This document shows positions 1 through 8,781 of a DNA stretch of 32,814 bases, in pieces. The translations under genes were made by a program, and so were the position numbers. Positions within the stretch are counted from its first letter, which is position 1, and each line of letters opens with the position of its first letter. The notes beneath the pieces were generated by a model. The model searched no databases, had not been told where the DNA came from, and saw only the letters and a list, made by a program, of their open reading frames with translations. This DNA comes from Deltaproteobacteria bacterium. GTDB taxonomy: Bacteria > Desulfobacterota > DSM-4660 > Desulfatiglandales > Desulfatiglandaceae. The stretch covers positions 1 through 32,814 of the forward strand of contig JAFGMQ010000178.1 in assembly GCA_016927455.1 (NCBI GenBank), in the 5' to 3' direction.

Positions 1-59
1 AGATAAATAATCAGACAAATAATCAATACCTGCAACATTATTTGATGTTTATTCATTAC

Positions 60-122
60 TCAACTCATGCAACAATTCTTATACTTTTTTCCGCTGCCGC
101 AAAAACCAAGGGCAATTCCCAT
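60..122 (-). pseudogene. SEC-C motif micro-ORF (20 aa) or remnant
   Basis: A 20-codon ATG-to-TGA frame too short for the ORF track encodes MGIALGFCGSGKKYKNCCMS. The stretch CGSGKKYKNCC is the SEC-C zinc-binding signature found at the C-terminus of SecA and in many small proteins. In the usual form, PCPCGSGKKYKKCC, two cysteines precede the glycines; here the first is replaced by Gly, so one metal ligand is missing. An in-frame TAA lies six codons upstream (138-140) and no Shine-Dalgarno sequence is visible. I infer a decayed SEC-C tail whose upstream part is lost, rather than a working gene; a real micro-protein is the alternative. Confidence 0.4.
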
Positions 123-154
123 ATTAATTTTATATTGTTACCCTGCCACATCAC

Positions 155-1177
155 TTAATCAAAAAATTCCTTAACCTTTTTGCAAAGAGACTCAGGCGGC
201 CTCACACAAAAAGGCTCATTATGGACTGCCTGAAGATAGGCCTGATCACTGTTACCAATGGGTCTTGGAAGAAGACGCGGGCATATTTTAGCATTGAGAC
301 GGAAATGTTCCTCATCCTTCACTGAAAAGACAGACATATTAAAGCTCAGGATATTCTGTCTGTTAAAATAGCTGAATACTTTTGAAAGGCCCGTCAGGAA
401 AGAATTAATATCATTTTTCCCCATATCAATTATAGAGCATTGATCTGGAAATATGCACCAGATATCCGGCAAAAAGCCCTGTGGGACATAACTCATCATC
501 CAGAATGTCGAGTCAATCTGTCCGATATATCTTTCATCATTCTCTTTTTCCGCCTCAATAAAATCATGCCAGAAGGTATTTCCGTTCTTCCTGAAGTACT
601 CTCTGGATGATTCCAGCTGCATGCGCTGCTCATTGGTTGGGAACTCACCGCAGTTAACCTGAATATGCGGATGAACAATACTTGACCCTGCAGGAGGCAT
701 ATAATTCCAGTTTATGCTGAAGAACCCTATTTCGGAGTCAATTTCAGCAATCCTTTCTGCAAAGATCTGTGCAGCCTCAAAGGAATCATTCATTGTTTCC
801 GGAGTCAAATCTTCAATTGGTATGAAATGTCTATGGGACAGGATTGCAACGCCTGCATATTTATCAAAAGGCACTAGATTCGGAATAAGCGAAGCCTCCC
901 CGACCCTGATTCTGCCATCCGGAATTATTTCCGGTGGAAACAGTGGGGTAGATTTCTCAATAGCATCCGGACAGAAGGGACAAAACATCTCTTCTGAACG
1001 ATTTACTGTTTCCGAAGGATCAATGCGTTCAGCCTTGAAAAACAGATCAAACACACGGCCTGTTTGCCCGGTTAAAGGATCAAACCGGATTTCAAGGGGT
1101 ATTTCATCGAGGGAAAAATCCTTGAAGGGATTAATAAGTCTGTTCTTGGCCCTGATCTTCCTGAAAGATATGCTCAT
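155..1177 (-). CDS. GalT-like nucleotidyltransferase (HIT superfamily)
   Basis: This 340-aa protein resembles galactose-1-phosphate uridylyltransferases. It has CPFC at residues 66-69, in the place of the GalT zinc-binding CxxC, and HPHIQ at 169-173, matching the GalT active-site HPHxQ whose second His is the nucleotidylated nucleophile. The family moves a nucleoside monophosphate between a nucleotide sugar and a sugar phosphate. The length is close to that of GalT (about 350 aa). The ATG is preceded by AGGTGA at a suitable distance. No galK, galE or other sugar gene is nearby, so the substrate cannot be inferred and a classical Leloir role is doubtful. An ADP-sugar or Ap4A-type phosphorylase of the same fold is also possible. 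The family assignment is firm; the substrate is unknown. Confidence 0.72.
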   Translation of the reverse strand: MSISFRKIRAKNRLINPFKDFSLDEIPLEIRFDPLTGQTGRVFDLFFKAERIDPSETVNRSEEMFCPFCPDAIEKSTPLFPPEIIPDGRIRVGEASLIPNLVPFDKYAGVAILSHRHFIPIEDLTPETMNDSFEAAQIFAERIAEIDSEIGFFSINWNYMPPAGSSIVHPHIQVNCGEFPTNEQRMQLESSREYFRKNGNTFWHDFIEAEKENDERYIGQIDSTFWMMSYVPQGFLPDIWCIFPDQCSIIDMGKNDINSFLTGLSKVFSYFNRQNILSFNMSVFSVKDEEHFRLNAKICPRLLPRPIGNSDQAYLQAVHNEPFCVRPPESLCKKVKEFFD

Positions 1178-1214
1178 GATATCACCTCATGAAAAACACA
1201 AAATTGCAACGGCC

Positions 1215-1235
1215 CGATCCAATAAGCATGGATCG
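1215..1235. repeat. Small perfect hairpin upstream of the GalT-like gene
   Basis: CGATCCA and TGGATCG form a perfect 7-bp inverted repeat around a 7-nt loop, about 40 bp upstream of the GalT-like start. It would lie in that gene's leader if transcription starts further up. It has no T-tract on either side. It could be an operator or simply a hairpin; no function is assigned. Confidence 0.35.
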
Positions 1236-1272
1236 TGAGAACAAGCCTTTTGTTCAGTAAATTTTGATGAAC

Positions 1273-1415
1273 TCGCAAAAAGTCAAAAAATACCATTTTC
1301 CGTCATTCCGACGAAAGTCGGAATCCAGTGTTTTTAATTAGTTACGTATCATCTGGACTCCGGTTGGAATTTATCCCGCGCTTGACGCGGGGCCGGAGTG
1401 ACGACTTTTTGCGAT
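1273..1415. repeat. Nested palindromic repeat, copy 1
   Basis: The core (1301-1403) opens with CGTCATTCCGAC-GAAA-GTCGGAAT, an 8-bp hairpin with a GAAA loop, and closes with GGAGTGACG, an imperfect inverted copy of its opening. Outside the core a different 12-bp perfect inverted repeat, TCGCAAAAAGTC (1273-1284) and GACTTTTTGCGA (1404-1415), encloses it. The same core family recurs at 18874 and 31094. The repeat fills most of the 350-bp gap between the GalT-like gene and the 297-aa gene, in which no coding sequence is seen. It resembles REP or MITE-like elements; no transposase is present. Confidence 0.7.
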
Positions 1416-1527
1416 CTTGTCAATTTCATGGAATCTTAAGAAATCCGCAGATACCATTTTCAAGTTTCAATATGTCAAACCCAAACGCATCCGCCGGAAA
1501 CCTCCTCTCGACCATAAAATCAATTCT

Positions 1528-2421
1528 CTATTTCGGCATTATGATTGTCTTGCCTGAAATGCGACTCCTCATGGGCTTGACATCAGAATTTACTTCGCCT
1601 GAAATCCGAGGGATATGCTTTACTATGAAATCCTGCTGGATTGAAGAAAAATCAGGCAGAGGGACTTCATCAGGAAGCCTGGTAACTCCATAAATCTCAT
1701 TATCAAACATATCCATAACATAATCCATCACCCCCCCATCAAGTGTTAACAGGACACCATTATCCGGGAGATACCCGCCAAAGAGGCCAAACCAGGCTTC
1801 CATAACCTGTCTTGTCTGAGATTTATTTCCGAGTGCAATTTTACCTGTTGGCAAATCATCCGACAGGCCTTTCAGTGGAATATCATCTCCCAGGGCGTTC
1901 TTAAGCGGAGGCTGATCGAGCTTTACCTTTTTAAGCATTTCTTCCGCCTGAGTCAGATCATCTTCGAATTCCCTGGCCAGATGAAGGATAAGATGCCATT
2001 TCAGGGCATTGGCTTCCGGAGTTTCAGAAGACTGATCCTTAAATCTTTGATTCATCATCTGCCTGATCTTCCAGGGGCTTCCTTCTGTTGACTCTGGCTC
2101 CAGAGCAATACTGAAAAATGCTGAATATCCCTTATCATAGTCGTTCTTAATCCATTGCCTGTATTCAGAAAGAAGGGACATGAAATCTTCTTTAGGTTTC
2201 AAGTCCACGGGAGGGTTCAAAATTTTAATAAAGGATTCACTTCCCGATTCCGGCAGACCACCTGGAAATTTTAAGAACCATGGCACACAGACATTCAGAC
2301 TTCTAAAATGTATTTGTACTATTTCCGCAGCTTTTTCTCCGATATAAGAGTGCGGAAACAGAAAAACAGGAAGATTATTCAAAGCCAACTTCATAACTCC
2401 AGTATCTGTTAAATTTTCCAT
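1528..2421 (-). CDS. Conserved-looking protein of unknown function
   Basis: I do not recognise this 297-aa protein. It has no signal peptide, no clear membrane segment and no cysteine cluster. The N-terminal half carries aromatic and proline-rich stretches such as VCVPWFLKFPGG, the middle is acidic and probably helical, and the C-terminus is basic. Codon use and composition look like the neighbours, and no long competing frame covers it, so it is very likely a real gene. The start is uncertain: the first ATG has no clear Shine-Dalgarno sequence, and an internal ATG at residue 10 follows GGAG too closely. It lies on the same strand as the GalT-like gene but is separated from it by a repeat, so they are probably not one transcript. 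Confidence 0.65.
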   Translation of the reverse strand: MENLTDTGVMKLALNNLPVFLFPHSYIGEKAAEIVQIHFRSLNVCVPWFLKFPGGLPESGSESFIKILNPPVDLKPKEDFMSLLSEYRQWIKNDYDKGYSAFFSIALEPESTEGSPWKIRQMMNQRFKDQSSETPEANALKWHLILHLAREFEDDLTQAEEMLKKVKLDQPPLKNALGDDIPLKGLSDDLPTGKIALGNKSQTRQVMEAWFGLFGGYLPDNGVLLTLDGGVMDYVMDMFDNEIYGVTRLPDEVPLPDFSSIQQDFIVKHIPRISGEVNSDVKPMRSRISGKTIIMPK

Positions 2422-2605
2422 AAAGATTTTATATTACTGCAGAACCTTCTTATAGTCAAAGTTATGAACTTTGAAATCAAAAGGTCCTGGTTTTTTCCTG
2501 ATCAGCCTCCCGGCCCCTCCCCCCTGTCTGTTTAATTAACAATCATCAATTTTCAACTAATAGATATTTATTCCTGCTCTGGATCAGGCTCAGAAGCAAT
2601 TTCCA

Positions 2606-3400
2606 TTATTCCAGTTCAATTAAGGGGCAGGGTTTGTCCTGCCGGCCTATCAGGATATTTGTTCCCCCAAAACCACGTTTATTGAGAACATCTGCCGCTT
2701 CTCTGTATGCTATTTCCGGCTGATTATTTGTCTCACTCAGATGGGCAAGCACAACGAATTTGAGGTCTTCGTGGGAAACCGTTTCAAGAAGACCGGATGC
2801 CTGCTGATTTGAAAGATGTCCGTCCTGGCCCTTTATTCTTCTCTTGAGAAACAGGGGATAAGGCCCCTGTTCAAGCATTTCCTGATCATAGTTGAATTCC
2901 ATAATCAGTGCATGGCATCCTTTAAGACGTTCTTCAACCAGCCTGGTGCTTCGTCCAAGATCCGTAATGAGACCAATTCTCTTCCCGTTTGAACAGGATC
3001 CGTTAATATGAGAAAACACAAGGCCCACAGGATCGGCAGCATCATGGCATTTTGTAAATGTCTCTATGCAGAGTTCCTTGATTTTTATGGTATCTCCGGT
3101 TCTTACTATCACCGGATCTGGCAGCCCGCCAACGGTCTTTTGAGCAATATCTAAAGTTCTATGGTTGATATAAACAGGCAGTTTAAAACGTCTTGAAAAG
3201 GGGCCCGCTCCTTTTATGTGATCAGAATGTTCGTGCGTAATAATAATTGCATCCAGGCTCATGGGGCTGATTCCGATATGTTCGAGACGCCTTTCTATGT
3301 CCCTGCTGCTGAGTCCAACGTCAATTATTACCCTTGTGCCTCCTATTTCAACGTAGCAAACATTTCCACCACTGCCCGAAGCCAGAACAGAAAACTTCAT
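2606..3400 (-). CDS. MBL-fold hydrolase, WalJ/YycJ-like
   Basis: The protein starts MKFSVLASGSGGN and carries THEHSDH, the HxHxDH metal-binding motif of the metallo-beta-lactamase fold, near residue 60. Further histidines (KCHDA, LAHLSE) can complete a two-metal site. Length and opening match the YycJ/WalJ family of cytosolic MBL hydrolases related to RNase Z and RNase J; a nuclease or phosphodiesterase role is expected from the family but not shown. The ORF track begins at a GTG at 3412 that overlaps the dut stop by 4 bp (GTGA). I prefer the ATG at 3400 because it gives the usual family N-terminus. It is the last gene of the superoperon. Confidence 0.85.
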   Translation of the reverse strand: MKFSVLASGSGGNVCYVEIGGTRVIIDVGLSSRDIERRLEHIGISPMSLDAIIITHEHSDHIKGAGPFSRRFKLPVYINHRTLDIAQKTVGGLPDPVIVRTGDTIKIKELCIETFTKCHDAADPVGLVFSHINGSCSNGKRIGLITDLGRSTRLVEERLKGCHALIMEFNYDQEMLEQGPYPLFLKRRIKGQDGHLSNQQASGLLETVSHEDLKFVVLAHLSETNNQPEIAYREAADVLNKRGFGGTNILIGRQDKPCPLIELE

Positions 3401-3408
3401 TTTGTCTC

Positions 3409-3855
3409 TCACAAAATTCCGGTATGCCCAAATCCTCCCTGTCCTCTGGGCGTTTCATCAAGATTAATTACCTCAACAATATTGGCCCTTATAACCCTGG
3501 TAAAAACAATCTGGGCTATTCTATCACCATTATTGACAGTGAAGGGTTCGACACCCCAGTTGATCATGATAATCCCTATCTCACCTCTGTAATCGGAATC
3601 AATAGTCCCTGGAGAATTTACCATGCCAATTCCATGATGAAGAGCAAGCCCGCTTCTTGGCCGAATTTGAGCCTCATATCCCTCCGGTATTGAAATGGCT
3701 AATCCCGTTGGTATAAGCTTGATTTCTCCCGGGTTCAAAACGACTGATTCCTCCAGCTCTGCCCTGATATCCATTCCGGAAGAACCTTCAGATCTATATT
3801 CAGGCAAAGGCAGATTTTTATTCTTTTTCACGCGGGTAACTCTAATGTCTATCAT
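3409..3855 (-). CDS. dut: dUTP diphosphatase
   Basis: Dut hydrolyses dUTP to dUMP and diphosphate, which keeps uracil out of DNA and supplies thymidylate synthesis. All five trimeric dUTPase motifs are visible in this 148-aa protein: SSGMDIRA (25-32), RPRSGLA (66-72), [11 protein letters not shown] (83-93) with the catalytic Asp, NNGDRIAQ (108-115), and the C-terminal arm [10 protein letters not shown] (137-146). Length is normal for the family. It sits between the M16 peptidase gene (74 bp upstream) and the MBL hydrolase gene, which follows with almost no gap, so the two are probably translated together. Confidence 0.97.
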   Translation of the reverse strand: MIDIRVTRVKKNKNLPLPEYRSEGSSGMDIRAELEESVVLNPGEIKLIPTGLAISIPEGYEAQIRPRSGLALHHGIGMVNSPGTIDSDYRGEIGIIMINWGVEPFTVNNGDRIAQIVFTRVIRANIVEVINLDETPRGQGGFGHTGIL

Positions 3856-3929
3856 AATCCTTCATTAAACTCCGGGGAAACTTTTTGTTTCTCCTGCTTT
3901 ACCTGTAGAAAACAGATTTAAAGGACTTT

Positions 3930-5198
3930 TTATCTTAAATCCAGATCAAGCCTGCCTTTGCCTATGTCTTCATCTCTGATTGGCCCAAGTGCTGCAAGAG
4001 AGGTCTTGCCGTTTTGGAATATTTCTTTCGCTGTTTCAACTACATCATCAAATGTAACAGACTCCAGGTTGGAAACAAGCTCATCGTAACCTATGTACCT
4101 TTTAAAAATCAGCTCATTTTTCGCCAAACGCATCATACGGCTTTCAGTATTCTCAGAAGACAGGTATATGCTGCCGGTAAGGTAGTCTTTGGCCGCCTCC
4201 ATATCCGCTCTGGGGAACTGTCCTCGGGTTATCTTCTTGATTTCGTCCTGAATGGTATCAAGCACAGGATTTACATTACTTGGCTCAGTGGCCACATAAA
4301 CGCACAGAAAACCTGTATCAATGTAGGAAGAGACGAATGAATATATTGAATATGCAAGACCCCTTTTTTCTCTGACTTCCTGGAACAACCTGGAACTCAT
4401 ATTCCCACCGAGGATCGTGTTGAGAACAGCACAGGCAAATCTCTTCTCACTGACTTGAGAAGGCGCTTCCGACCCCATGCTTATATGAACCTGTTCAAGG
4501 TCTTTGGAATTTATTAAAATATCCGCATTGCATACCGGGACTTTCCTTTTGATGGTTGAATCCTCTCCCGGCAGGAATGATTCAAAATAAGGTTCAAATG
4601 ATGAAACAAGCAAATTGTGATCCAGGTCGCCGGCAGCCGCAATAAGTATCCTTTCAGGAACATAGAATTTACTTATATATTCAAGCATGCTTTCCCTCTG
4701 AAGCCCTGACACTGTCTTATCTGTTCCCAGAATAGACATGCCTATTGGATGGCTGTTCCAGAAAAGGCGGTTGAAAAGGATATGAATATTATCTTCGGGA
4801 GCATCCTCCACCATGTTGATTTCCTGAAGAACTACCTGTTTTTCCCGTTCTATATCACCGGGATCGAAAATTGAATTAAGGAAAATATCAGAGAGAATTT
4901 CCGTCAAAACCGGAAAGTGCTTTCCAAGTACGCGGGCATAATAGCAGGTGTTTTCCTTGGCCGTAAAGGCATTTGACATGCCTCCTATGGTATCGAGTTC
5001 CTTCGCAATCTGGAAGCTGCTCCTTTTATCGGTCCCTTTAAAAAACATATGTTCAATAAAATGGGAAACTCCGTTTTCTGAAATATCCTCATCCCTGGAA
5101 CCCACATTAACCCATATCCCCACCGAAACTGAATGCAGATGTTCAATCTGCTCAGAAACTATCCTGACGCCGTTTTTTAAAACAGTCTTATTATGCAT
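3930..5198 (-). CDS. M16 family zinc peptidase
   Basis: This is a processing-peptidase-like member of the M16 (pitrilysin) family. The inverted zinc motif HFIEH lies near residue 46-50 of the ATG-started protein, with the third ligand Glu about 75 residues on in the QEINMVEDAPED stretch. At about 422 aa it is a single M16A/M16C-type half pair (active plus structural domain), like the Bacillus YmxG protein that follows pnp and, in many genomes, precedes dut. The ORF track begins at a TTG six codons upstream. Neither start has a good Shine-Dalgarno sequence; I chose the ATG because MHNKTVLKNGVRIV matches the usual family start. The substrate is unknown. Confidence 0.92.
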   Translation of the reverse strand: MHNKTVLKNGVRIVSEQIEHLHSVSVGIWVNVGSRDEDISENGVSHFIEHMFFKGTDKRSSFQIAKELDTIGGMSNAFTAKENTCYYARVLGKHFPVLTEILSDIFLNSIFDPGDIEREKQVVLQEINMVEDAPEDNIHILFNRLFWNSHPIGMSILGTDKTVSGLQRESMLEYISKFYVPERILIAAAGDLDHNLLVSSFEPYFESFLPGEDSTIKRKVPVCNADILINSKDLEQVHISMGSEAPSQVSEKRFACAVLNTILGGNMSSRLFQEVREKRGLAYSIYSFVSSYIDTGFLCVYVATEPSNVNPVLDTIQDEIKKITRGQFPRADMEAAKDYLTGSIYLSSENTESRMMRLAKNELIFKRYIGYDELVSNLESVTFDDVVETAKEIFQNGKTSLAALGPIRDEDIGKGRLDLDLR

Positions 5199-5250
5199 TG
5201 AAATATCACTTGTCAATTGCGCTTGTCATAAAGCCACAACTGATTCTCTC

Positions 5251-7368
5251 CTATTTTTCTTTCTCAGCTTCAGCCAGGACTGCCTTACGTGACAGCCGGA
5301 TCTTTCCGTCTTCGTTTATGTCCATCACCTTGACAGAAACCACATCTCCCTGCCTGATTACGTCCGTTACTTCATTCACCCTTTTCAGATCTATTTGGGA
5401 GATATGCAAAAAACCGTCCGTTCCCGGAAACAGTTCCACAAAGGCCCCAAAATCCATTATTTTTACGACCTTACCGGTATAGACCTTTCCTACCACAGCC
5501 TCCTGAACAATTTCATTGATCATATTGATGGCAGATTCAGTGCATTCTCTGTCAGGGGAAGAAACTGTAACTGTCCCTTCATCATCGACATCTATTCTTG
5601 CCCCGGACGCGTTTGTAATTTCCCTTATGGTTTTTCCTCCCGGACCGATAAGTATCCTGATTTTTTCCTGTCTGATCTGCATGGTGGTTATAATAGGAGC
5701 ATACTCAGATATCTGTGTCCTTGGCATTGAAATAACCTTGTTCATCTCCTCCAGGATATGGAGTCTTCCTTCTTTTGCCTGTTCAAGAGCGCTCTTCATA
5801 ATCTCCCTGGTAATCCCATCAATCTTAATATCCATCTGCAATGCGGTGATTCCGTCTCGCGTACCCATTACCTTAAAATCCATATCCCCATAATGGTCCT
5901 CATCACCAATAATATCCGTCAATATGGCCACATTATTACCGTCTGATACCAATCCCATGGCTATGCCAGCCACAGGTTCTTTTATCGGAACACCTGCATC
6001 CATAAGTGAAAGGCAACCGCCGCAGACCGACGCCATAGATGAAGATCCATTGGATTCGAGTATCTCAGACACAACACGAATGGAATACTGAAAACTTTCT
6101 TTGTCGGGCATTACAGGCAGAAGAGCTCGTCTTGCCAGCGCTCCATGTCCGATTTCCCTTCGCCCCGGGCCCGCCAGCCTTTTTACCTCCCCTACGCTGT
6201 AGGGCGGAAAATTATAATGAAGGATAAATGCCCTGAAAGATTCACCATAAATGGATTCCATCCTTTGTTCATCCCGTTCTGTTCCAAGAGTCGTAAAAAC
6301 CATTGCCTGTGTTTCTCCTCGAGTAAACAAGGCTGAGCCGTGAACACGGGGCAGGATGCCAACGACGCATTCTATAGGCCTTACTTCATTAAACGGTCTT
6401 CCATCAATCCTTTTCCCATCCTGCAGAATCATCTGACGAACCATTTTCTTCTCAAGGGAATAATATTCTTCTTTTATATTTGCATCTCCTGCATTGAGCC
6501 CGAATTGACCTTCAGCATTGATTTGCGCCATGGACTCCATTATTGAATCCAGAGCTGCCCTGCTTTTCTGCTGGCGCTTCATTTTATCGGCAGTCGTAAT
6601 CACTTCACTGACAAGAGAGGTTCCTAAATCAGCAACTTTCTCCTGTATGTCTTTATTAACAACCTTTTCAGGAACAGTCCTTTTCACCTTGCCCACTTCT
6701 CTTTTCAGTTCTTCCTGCAGGTCGAGCATGGGCTGGAGTGCCTCAAGCCCATAAAAAACGGCATCTATCATCTCCGACTCAGAGACAATAAGAGATCCTC
6801 CCTCAACCATAACCACACTTGATCTATTTCCGGCAACAATCATATTAATATCGCTCTCGGCCTGCTGACTGACGGTGGGATTTGTTATGAATTTACCATC
6901 TTTTCTTCCCACGCGGACTCCGGCAATAGGACCTAAGAATGGGATATCCGAGACTTCAAGTGCAGCAGAAGCGCCAAGGAGTGCCAAAATATCCGCTTCA
7001 TTTTCTTTATCTGTTGAGAGTACTGTCGCAATTATCTGGGTCTCATATTTATAATTTTCAGGGAAAAGCGGCCGAAGAGGCCTGTCTATGAGCCGCGAAA
7101 TCAGGGTTTCCCTTTCTCCCGGCCTTCCCATATCCCTCCGAAAATAATTGCCGGGGAATCTTCCTCCGGCATATGACATCTCCTGATATTCAACAGTCAG
7201 AGGAAGAAAGTCTATGCCCTCACGCATCTCCTCTGTAGCTACTGCAGTTACCAGTACAACCGTCTCTCCAAACGTTAAAACAACAGAACCACTTGCCTGT
7301 CTTGCAACACGACCTGTTTCAACATGAAGGGCCTGACCATTGATCTCTATTTCACATTCCTTGAACAT
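5251..7368 (-). CDS. pnp: Polyribonucleotide nucleotidyltransferase (PNPase)
   Basis: PNPase degrades RNA 3' to 5' by phosphorolysis and can add tails; it is a trimer and part of the RNA degradosome in many bacteria. The protein shows two RNase PH-like domains, the second with GDMDFKVMGTRDGITALQMD, which holds the metal-binding Asp residues. A KH domain has GPGGKTIREI near residue 576, and an S1 domain starts near 628 with GKVVKIMDFGAFVELFPG. About 705 aa is the normal length. The ORF track starts at a GTG three codons upstream; AAAGGA lies close before that GTG and 11 nt before the ATG, so the start is not settled. It follows rpsO by about 110 bp, the classic rpsO-pnp pair. Confidence 0.98.
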   Translation of the reverse strand: MFKECEIEINGQALHVETGRVARQASGSVVLTFGETVVLVTAVATEEMREGIDFLPLTVEYQEMSYAGGRFPGNYFRRDMGRPGERETLISRLIDRPLRPLFPENYKYETQIIATVLSTDKENEADILALLGASAALEVSDIPFLGPIAGVRVGRKDGKFITNPTVSQQAESDINMIVAGNRSSVVMVEGGSLIVSESEMIDAVFYGLEALQPMLDLQEELKREVGKVKRTVPEKVVNKDIQEKVADLGTSLVSEVITTADKMKRQQKSRAALDSIMESMAQINAEGQFGLNAGDANIKEEYYSLEKKMVRQMILQDGKRIDGRPFNEVRPIECVVGILPRVHGSALFTRGETQAMVFTTLGTERDEQRMESIYGESFRAFILHYNFPPYSVGEVKRLAGPGRREIGHGALARRALLPVMPDKESFQYSIRVVSEILESNGSSSMASVCGGCLSLMDAGVPIKEPVAGIAMGLVSDGNNVAILTDIIGDEDHYGDMDFKVMGTRDGITALQMDIKIDGITREIMKSALEQAKEGRLHILEEMNKVISMPRTQISEYAPIITTMQIRQEKIRILIGPGGKTIREITNASGARIDVDDEGTVTVSSPDRECTESAINMINEIVQEAVVGKVYTGKVVKIMDFGAFVELFPGTDGFLHISQIDLKRVNEVTDVIRQGDVVSVKVMDINEDGKIRLSRKAVLAEAEKEK

Positions 7369-7486
7369 TTCCTGCACAATCCTTTCATTTTTGCGATTTT
7401 CGGGTATACAACTGACGCCTGATAAAATTTCCGCATGTGATTCCTACCCGCAATATCTGCCGTTAATAATACTGATTCCCGCTGTC

Positions 7487-7756
7487 CTACCTTCTGATTC
7501 CAAGTGTCTGTATTACATTCAGATATTTCTCAACATTTTTTTTCTTTAAATATTTAAGCAGCCTTCTCCTTTGGCCAACCAGCTTTAAGAGACCACGGCG
7601 CGAATGATGATCTTTTTTGTGAACCCTGAAATGATCAGTAAGATACTGAATTCTATTACTGAGCAAGGCAATCTGGACCTCAGAAGAACCCGTGTCCTTT
7701 TCATTGACCTTGAACTTGTTAATTATTTCTTTTTTAATCTCAGGTGTTAAAACCAC
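7487..7756 (-). CDS. rpsO: Ribosomal protein uS15
   Basis: An 89-aa protein of exact S15 length with the family landmarks [35 protein letters not shown] and [10 protein letters not shown]15 binds 16S rRNA early in assembly of the platform of the 30S subunit. It starts with GTG, supported by GGGAGGT eight bases upstream. Its position between truB and pnp is conserved widely in bacteria. In other bacteria S15 represses its own translation by binding its leader; the AT-rich 95-bp leader here could serve that role but shows no structure I can match. Confidence 0.98.
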   Translation of the reverse strand: MVLTPEIKKEIINKFKVNEKDTGSSEVQIALLSNRIQYLTDHFRVHKKDHHSRRGLLKLVGQRRRLLKYLKKKNVEKYLNVIQTLGIRR

Positions 7757-7764
7757 TTTTTTAT

Positions 7765-7770
7765 ACCTCC
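7765..7770 (-). promoter_or_regulatory. Ribosome binding site fixing the rpsO GTG start
   Basis: GGAGGT on the minus strand lies eight bases before the GTG at 7756. It is one of the strongest Shine-Dalgarno matches in the window and decides in favour of the GTG start. Confidence 0.8.
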
Positions 7771-7794
7771 CAATTTTTTAATATTTTTCCTAAT

Positions 7795-7822
7795 TTTTTA
7801 TTATCAGCAATTACTCTGTCAA
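7795..7822 (-). promoter_or_regulatory. Candidate sigma-70 promoter for rpsO-pnp
   Basis: A perfect -35 hexamer TTGACA (7817-7822) is followed after 16 bp by TAAAAA (7795-7800), a 4-of-6 match to the -10 consensus, in the truB-rpsO gap. An internal promoter in front of rpsO is known in other bacteria. The -10 is weak, so this is a candidate only. Confidence 0.4.
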
Positions 7823-7851
7823 AGACCCAATAAATCACCTAAACTATTTAA

Positions 7852-8781
7852 TCAGCAAAAGACTCTTTCTATCTTTAATTTACCGCTTTTTGCAGCCCTG
7901 TCTCCAGTTAAAGCTACTATTGCCAACAAACTTTTCCTTTCAACTATTTTAGCATAACCTTCCTTACATTCAATCATATCACAGCTGTCGAAAAGATCTG
8001 CCAGAGCGGGCTGGTAACCCTGCCTGATTTTATCTGCAAGAAGGGACTCCACTTCAATCTCTTGCATAACGGGAAGAGCATCTCTCAGATCAAGGACCCT
8101 TTCCCTTAATTTAGAATCATTTTCAGCCCGGATCTCATTCGAATTCAGGGCGCTCTCTATATCAAAAGACCCGCAGGCCATCCTTCTCAGGGATTTTACA
8201 TGCCCGCACGTTCCCAATTCCCTGGCAATATCCGCTCCAAGGCTCCTGATATAGGTTCCGCTGGAACATTTAATCTTAAAAGTTACCTCAGGGAGATCAA
8301 CAGAAATGATCTGCAGTGAATCTATTGTCACGGTTCTCGTTTGCAGATCAAATTCAATGCCCTTCCTTGCAAGTTTGTAGGCCCTTGTGCCTCTGTATTT
8401 GACAGCTGAATAGATCGGCGGAGACTGCCTAATATTTCCAACAAAACACCTGGTCTTTTCCTCAATGACCTCAGGACTTAAATCAGAAATCCTGCTGGAT
8501 CTAATCACCTGCCCGGTCGGATCCAGAGTGTCAGTTTCGACACCCAGCATCACGGTTGCAAGATAGACCTTCCTTTCGGACATGATGAAAGGAGAAAGCT
8601 TGGTTCCCTGCCCCAGAAGGATAACAAGCATTCCGGTTGCAAAAGGATCCAGTGTGCCGGCATGTCCTGTTTTCATTCCCTTTCTGGCGTTAAAGGCTGA
8701 CTTTACCTTCCTCACAACATCATAAGAAGACTCTCCTTCATTTTTGTCAATCAGGAGTATTCCATCAATCGCATTTTCCAT
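7852..8781 (-). CDS. truB: tRNA pseudouridine(55) synthase
   Basis: TruB makes pseudouridine 55 in the T-loop of tRNAs. The catalytic motif GHAGTLDPFATGML places the nucleophile at Asp45. Further family stretches are YSAVKYRGTRAYKLARKG and CSSGTYIRSLGADIA, and a C-terminal PUA-like part follows from about residue 240. The 309-aa length is normal. The ATG start lies inside the end of nrnA, overlapping it by 17 bp, which points to translational coupling in the operon. Confidence 0.97.
   Translation of the reverse strand: MENAIDGILLIDKNEGESSYDVVRKVKSAFNARKGMKTGHAGTLDPFATGMLVILLGQGTKLSPFIMSERKVYLATVMLGVETDTLDPTGQVIRSSRISDLSPEVIEEKTRCFVGNIRQSPPIYSAVKYRGTRAYKLARKGIEFDLQTRTVTIDSLQIISVDLPEVTFKIKCSSGTYIRSLGADIARELGTCGHVKSLRRMACGSFDIESALNSNEIRAENDSKLRERVLDLRDALPVMQEIEVESLLADKIRQGYQPALADLFDSCDMIECKEGYAKIVERKSLLAIVALTGDRAAKSGKLKIERVFC

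Noticed and set aside
714-1238. 174-aa plus-strand ORF
   Set aside because: Antisense shadow of the GalT-like gene, with Ser-rich, unstructured composition.
1328-1693. 121-aa plus-strand ORF
   Set aside because: Runs through the palindromic repeat and then antisense to the 297-aa gene; no ribosome site.
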